Shown piece by piece: positions 32,880 to 34,374 of a DNA stretch of 34,374 nt. Position numbers and translations under genes: made by a program. The notes below the pieces were generated by a model. That model worked only from the letters and a program-made list of their open reading frames with translations, did no database searches and was not told the origin of the DNA. The stretch covers positions 1 to 34,374 of the forward strand of contig JAFUGS010000010.1 of NCBI GenBank assembly GCA_017469265.1, in the 5' to 3' direction. This DNA is from Clostridia bacterium. Lineage in GTDB: Bacteria; Bacillota; Clostridia; Christensenellales; Aristaeellaceae. Within the stretch, counting starts at the first letter, position 1. Each line of letters begins with the position of its first letter.

Positions 32880-33102
32880 CGGAAGCTAGGAAAACGCTGA
32901 TTAAAGTTCCCCCGCAAAGCGGGGACGAACAGGCGAGGACCGCCTGTGGCAGAAATATCATCGGCTGTAAGATCAACAGAAGCAAGCGAGCTGCCCGGTG
33001 GCAGTCGCGTCGACTGAGGTTGCGGATAGCAAGAAAGCCTTTTTAAATCAGCAAAGAAAGCGAATGCTTTTACGCTGATTTGAATAAATCAGCATTTCCT
33101 TA
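32880..33102 (+). ncRNA. unclassified multi-hairpin RNA element (long copy of a two-copy repeat)
   Basis: No protein frame with a ribosome binding site is present, but hairpins follow one another: CCCCGC/GCGGGG (32910-32915 with 32919-32924), a perfect ACAGGCG/CGCCTGT (32929-32935 with 32941-32947), GGCAG/CTGCC (32948-32952 with 32991-32995) enclosing CTGT/ACAG, CAGTCG/CGACTG (33002-33007 with 33011-33016) and AAAGCG/TGCTTT. GCTGATT (32896-32902) can pair with AAATCAGC (33045-33052) to close the whole. AAATCAGC can instead pair with GCTGATTT (33074-33081), which also forms an 8-bp terminal hairpin with 33086-33093. This is an attenuator-like choice. It may be a free small RNA, a cis leader of the kinase gene or a miniature mobile element. 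No known riboswitch or housekeeping RNA signature was recognised. Confidence 0.5.
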
Positions 33103-33107
33103 GACCG

Positions 33108-33135
33108 TTGAACGCGACGATGGTTTTTTAATGAT
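33108..33135 (+). promoter_or_regulatory. weak candidate promoter of the kinase gene
   Basis: TTGAAC (33108-33113), 16 bp and AATGAT (33130-33135). If used, transcription starts near 33142, independent of the upstream RNA element. Confidence 0.3.
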
Positions 33136-33283
33136 TATCGTAACAAAGCCCTTCGGAAAAAACTGGTCAGATGAAGAAGAAGAACTATCAGTCTGCTTTC
33201 AGAATCATAAAGGAGAAGAGATAAAATGCAGGAGCTTTCCCAACTATATAATGGTGATGGTTCACCGACAGAACGTTCCATGA
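33131..33283 (+). CDS. possible 50-residue ORF overlapping the kinase start
   Basis: ATG 33131 opens a frame of 50 codons starting MIIVTKPFGKNWSDEEEELS, in a different register from the kinase. Its TGA (33281-33283) overlaps an in-frame kinase ATG (33280-33282, kinase residue 19) as ATGA. It has no clear ribosome binding site, and the kinase has its own good start inside it at 33226. The composition looks protein-like (acidic middle), but no family is recognised. It may be a genuine coupled small protein or chance. Confidence 0.25.
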   Translation: MIIVTKPFGKNWSDEEEELSVCFQNHKGEEIKCRSFPNYIMVMVHRQNVP

Positions 33284-34188
33284 TCTTTGAAGACGAAACT
33301 TTTTCGTTGCCCGAACTGCCGCCATCGATGGACGATTATCAACTATGTGACTTGATAGGTTCTGGAGCAACAGGAACCGTTTTCCGTTTAGTTCAAAAAA
33401 AAGAATTCGCTATAAAGGTTGTGCCCTGGCATCCGGACAGCCAAAGGGAAGTCGCAAAGCACGAATACGAGGTCGCCAGTCTTTTCTCCGAATGTGAAAA
33501 GACAATACACTCTATTGCTTATTATGAACACAATTCCAATTCCTTTATTCTTCAGGAAATTGGTGTGCCTATCATTGACTACTTTTTTAAGCATACATGC
33601 ACTATGCGGGCGCTTCTTCACGCCGTATTGGACATTTCAGATGCTCTGTGTTTTATTCATTCAAAAGGCTATACGCATTTTGATGTAAAGCCGGGAAATA
33701 TACTTATCGTTAAGGGAAGCGCCAGACTTGGTGACTTTTCTCACTGCCTGCATTATGTTCAGGGCCAGGAGTATGAAAGAGCAATTGGAACAAGTTCTTT
33801 CAGAGCTCCTGAAGTAATGTCCGGTGGAAAGCACAGCGGGCTGGAAGACCTGTATTCACTTGGCATTACCATGTACGTACTGCTGATGGCCGGCGTCCTT
33901 CCATTCGAAGAAAAGAAAGATCCTGATTCATGCGATAAAGGTCAGAAGCAGATTCGTTCACTCTTTATACATCCTGATCTGTTATCTGTTATCCAAAAAG
34001 CAACCGCTTACAATCCGGCAGATCGCTATCAGACTTTTGAAGCGTTTTCAAAAGATCTTCGCTCTTTCATGAACGCATATGATGAAAGTCTGGATGAGAA
34101 AGTACCGAATTACCTTTCGCCTGATTGGGGGGAAACTACGATCCCAGCATTCGAGAATGCGACAGCCGCAAGGTTTGATTTATCATAG
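33226..34188 (+). CDS. soluble Ser/Thr protein kinase (Hanks type)
   Basis: A 320-residue protein; ATG 33226 follows AAAGGAGAAG. The kinase domain (about 37-305) has Gly-loop GSGATGTVF (45-53), ATP lysine Lys64 in FAIKVV, catalytic loop HFDVKPGN (Asp153, Lys155, Asn158), metal site DFS (Asp170), APE (194-196) and DLYSLG (Asp208). All core catalytic residues are present, so it should be active. The loop is HFD rather than HRD (non-RD type) and DFG is DFS. No membrane segment or PASTA repeats are present, unlike housekeeping PrkC. The last 25 residues form a short tail. Base composition is much richer in A+T than the carbohydrate locus, pointing to acquisition by transfer. The substrate is unknown; no phosphatase gene is adjacent. 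Confidence 0.88.
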   Translation: MQELSQLYNGDGSPTERSMIFEDETFSLPELPPSMDDYQLCDLIGSGATGTVFRLVQKKEFAIKVVPWHPDSQREVAKHEYEVASLFSECEKTIHSIAYYEHNSNSFILQEIGVPIIDYFFKHTCTMRALLHAVLDISDALCFIHSKGYTHFDVKPGNILIVKGSARLGDFSHCLHYVQGQEYERAIGTSSFRAPEVMSGGKHSGLEDLYSLGITMYVLLMAGVLPFEEKKDPDSCDKGQKQIRSLFIHPDLLSVIQKATAYNPADRYQTFEAFSKDLRSFMNAYDESLDEKVPNYLSPDWGETTIPAFENATAARFDLS

Positions 34189-34246
34189 AGATCAAAAGAT
34201 TGCGGCCGGCCCGGGGCTGTGCTATATTGTTGCTGCAAGCTTCCTG

Positions 34247-34360
34247 TATAATACAAACTGACCGGTGAGGAGGCGGTCGATTGAAAAGGAAGGTACCCCG
34301 TAGTAAGATAGGCACGCTGACGCCCAAGTTAGCGAACCTAAAAAACAGGAGGTACCCGAG
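34247..34360 (+). promoter_or_regulatory. structured leader of the gene running off the right edge
   Basis: TATAAT at 34247-34252 has only a poor -35. The predicted transcript begins near 34259 with a hairpin GACCG/CGGTC (34260-34264 with 34274-34278). A second stem follows: AGG..CGCT/AGCG..CCT (34310-34312 and 34315-34318 with 34331-34334 and 34337-34339). Two GGTACC palindromes (34292-34297 and 34351-34356) can pair with each other and would cover the AGGAGG (34347-34352) of the next gene. This suggests control of translation, or a leader RNA of a transposable element. Confidence 0.4.
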
Positions 34361-34374
34361 ATGAATAATACCCA
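34361..34374 (+). CDS. start of an unidentified gene, cut by the window end
   Basis: ATG 34361 stands eight bases after AGGAGG and begins MNNT before the sequence stops. Nothing can be said about its product from four residues. The structured leader before it is reminiscent of IS110-type elements, whose transposase gene follows a non-coding RNA region, but this is only a suggestion. Confidence 0.5.

Larger units (their letters stand above)
32706..33225. other. intergenic region before the kinase gene
   Basis: It contains the minus-strand promoter of the secreted-protein gene (32760-32788), a plus-strand promoter (32845-32873), the structured RNA element (32880-33102) and the possible small ORF. 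The base composition drops in GC from about 32860 onward, marking the left edge of the accessory segment. Confidence 0.6.

Noticed and set aside
32855-33046. A 63-codon plus-strand frame through the RNA element
   Set aside because: It has no ribosome binding site and runs through all the hairpins, with an Arg/Lys-rich, unfamily-like reading.
32880-33060. Retron, cobalamin, TPP or ZTP-type riboswitch identity for the hairpin element
   Set aside because: No reverse transcriptase gene is nearby and the conserved core strings of those riboswitches as I know them are absent.
1-34374. CRISPR arrays, tRNA or rRNA genes
   Set aside because: No regularly spaced repeats and no tRNA-like T-loop with cloverleaf arms were found by eye; single GTTCGA-like strings fall inside genes.

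Overview
The window looks like the chromosome of a GC-rich Clostridia-type gut or rumen anaerobe (Christensenellales/Oscillospirales-like). Pointers are a PPi-dependent phosphofructokinase, YesMN/LplB/YtcP-type oligosaccharide uptake genes, strong AGGAGG ribosome binding sites and short ABC operons that lack their own ATPase. The genus cannot be fixed from sequence alone.

Left part (1-5140). The 3' end of a HicB-type antitoxin gene with its terminator is followed by a probable decayed ISL3-family insertion sequence. A minus-strand operon then encodes an aldo/keto-reductase-like TIM-barrel protein, a secreted BspA-type leucine-rich-repeat/SH3 protein and a PstS-like binding protein without PstCAB. 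Middle part (5380-14990): PPi-phosphofructokinase; a 5'-truncated HAD hydrolase head-to-head with a 5'-truncated AraC regulator, which looks like a rearrangement junction; an orphan sugar-binding protein; a membrane Fe-S/thioredoxin fusion protein beside a small CXXC membrane protein; and a D-aminoacylase-type amidohydrolase with a secreted protein downstream.

A lower-GC block (15001-16318) carries a split chromate transporter pair and a tiny membrane ORF. It is flanked by two near-identical terminators. From 16505 to 31429 lies a carbohydrate locus. Minus strand, in transcription order: GH2 beta-glucuronidase-like enzyme, YesM-type kinase, YesN-type regulator, substrate-binding protein with DUF3502, two permeases, a NIF3-family protein and an esterase fused to a DUF3237-like domain. 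Divergent on the plus strand is a very large cytoplasmic GH78 alpha-L-rhamnosidase. The set fits import and intracellular trimming of a rhamnose- and uronic-acid-containing oligosaccharide, possibly acylated. A truncated glycerate-kinase remnant sits in the divergent promoter region.

Right part (31515-34374): a secreted protein of unknown function, then a visibly AT-richer accessory segment with its own promoter, a multi-hairpin RNA-like element, a soluble Ser/Thr kinase and the structured leader of a gene running off the window. The RNA-like element has a shortened relative in front of the phosphofructokinase gene. This repeated element, with mutually exclusive hairpins in both copies, is the best candidate for something undescribed.
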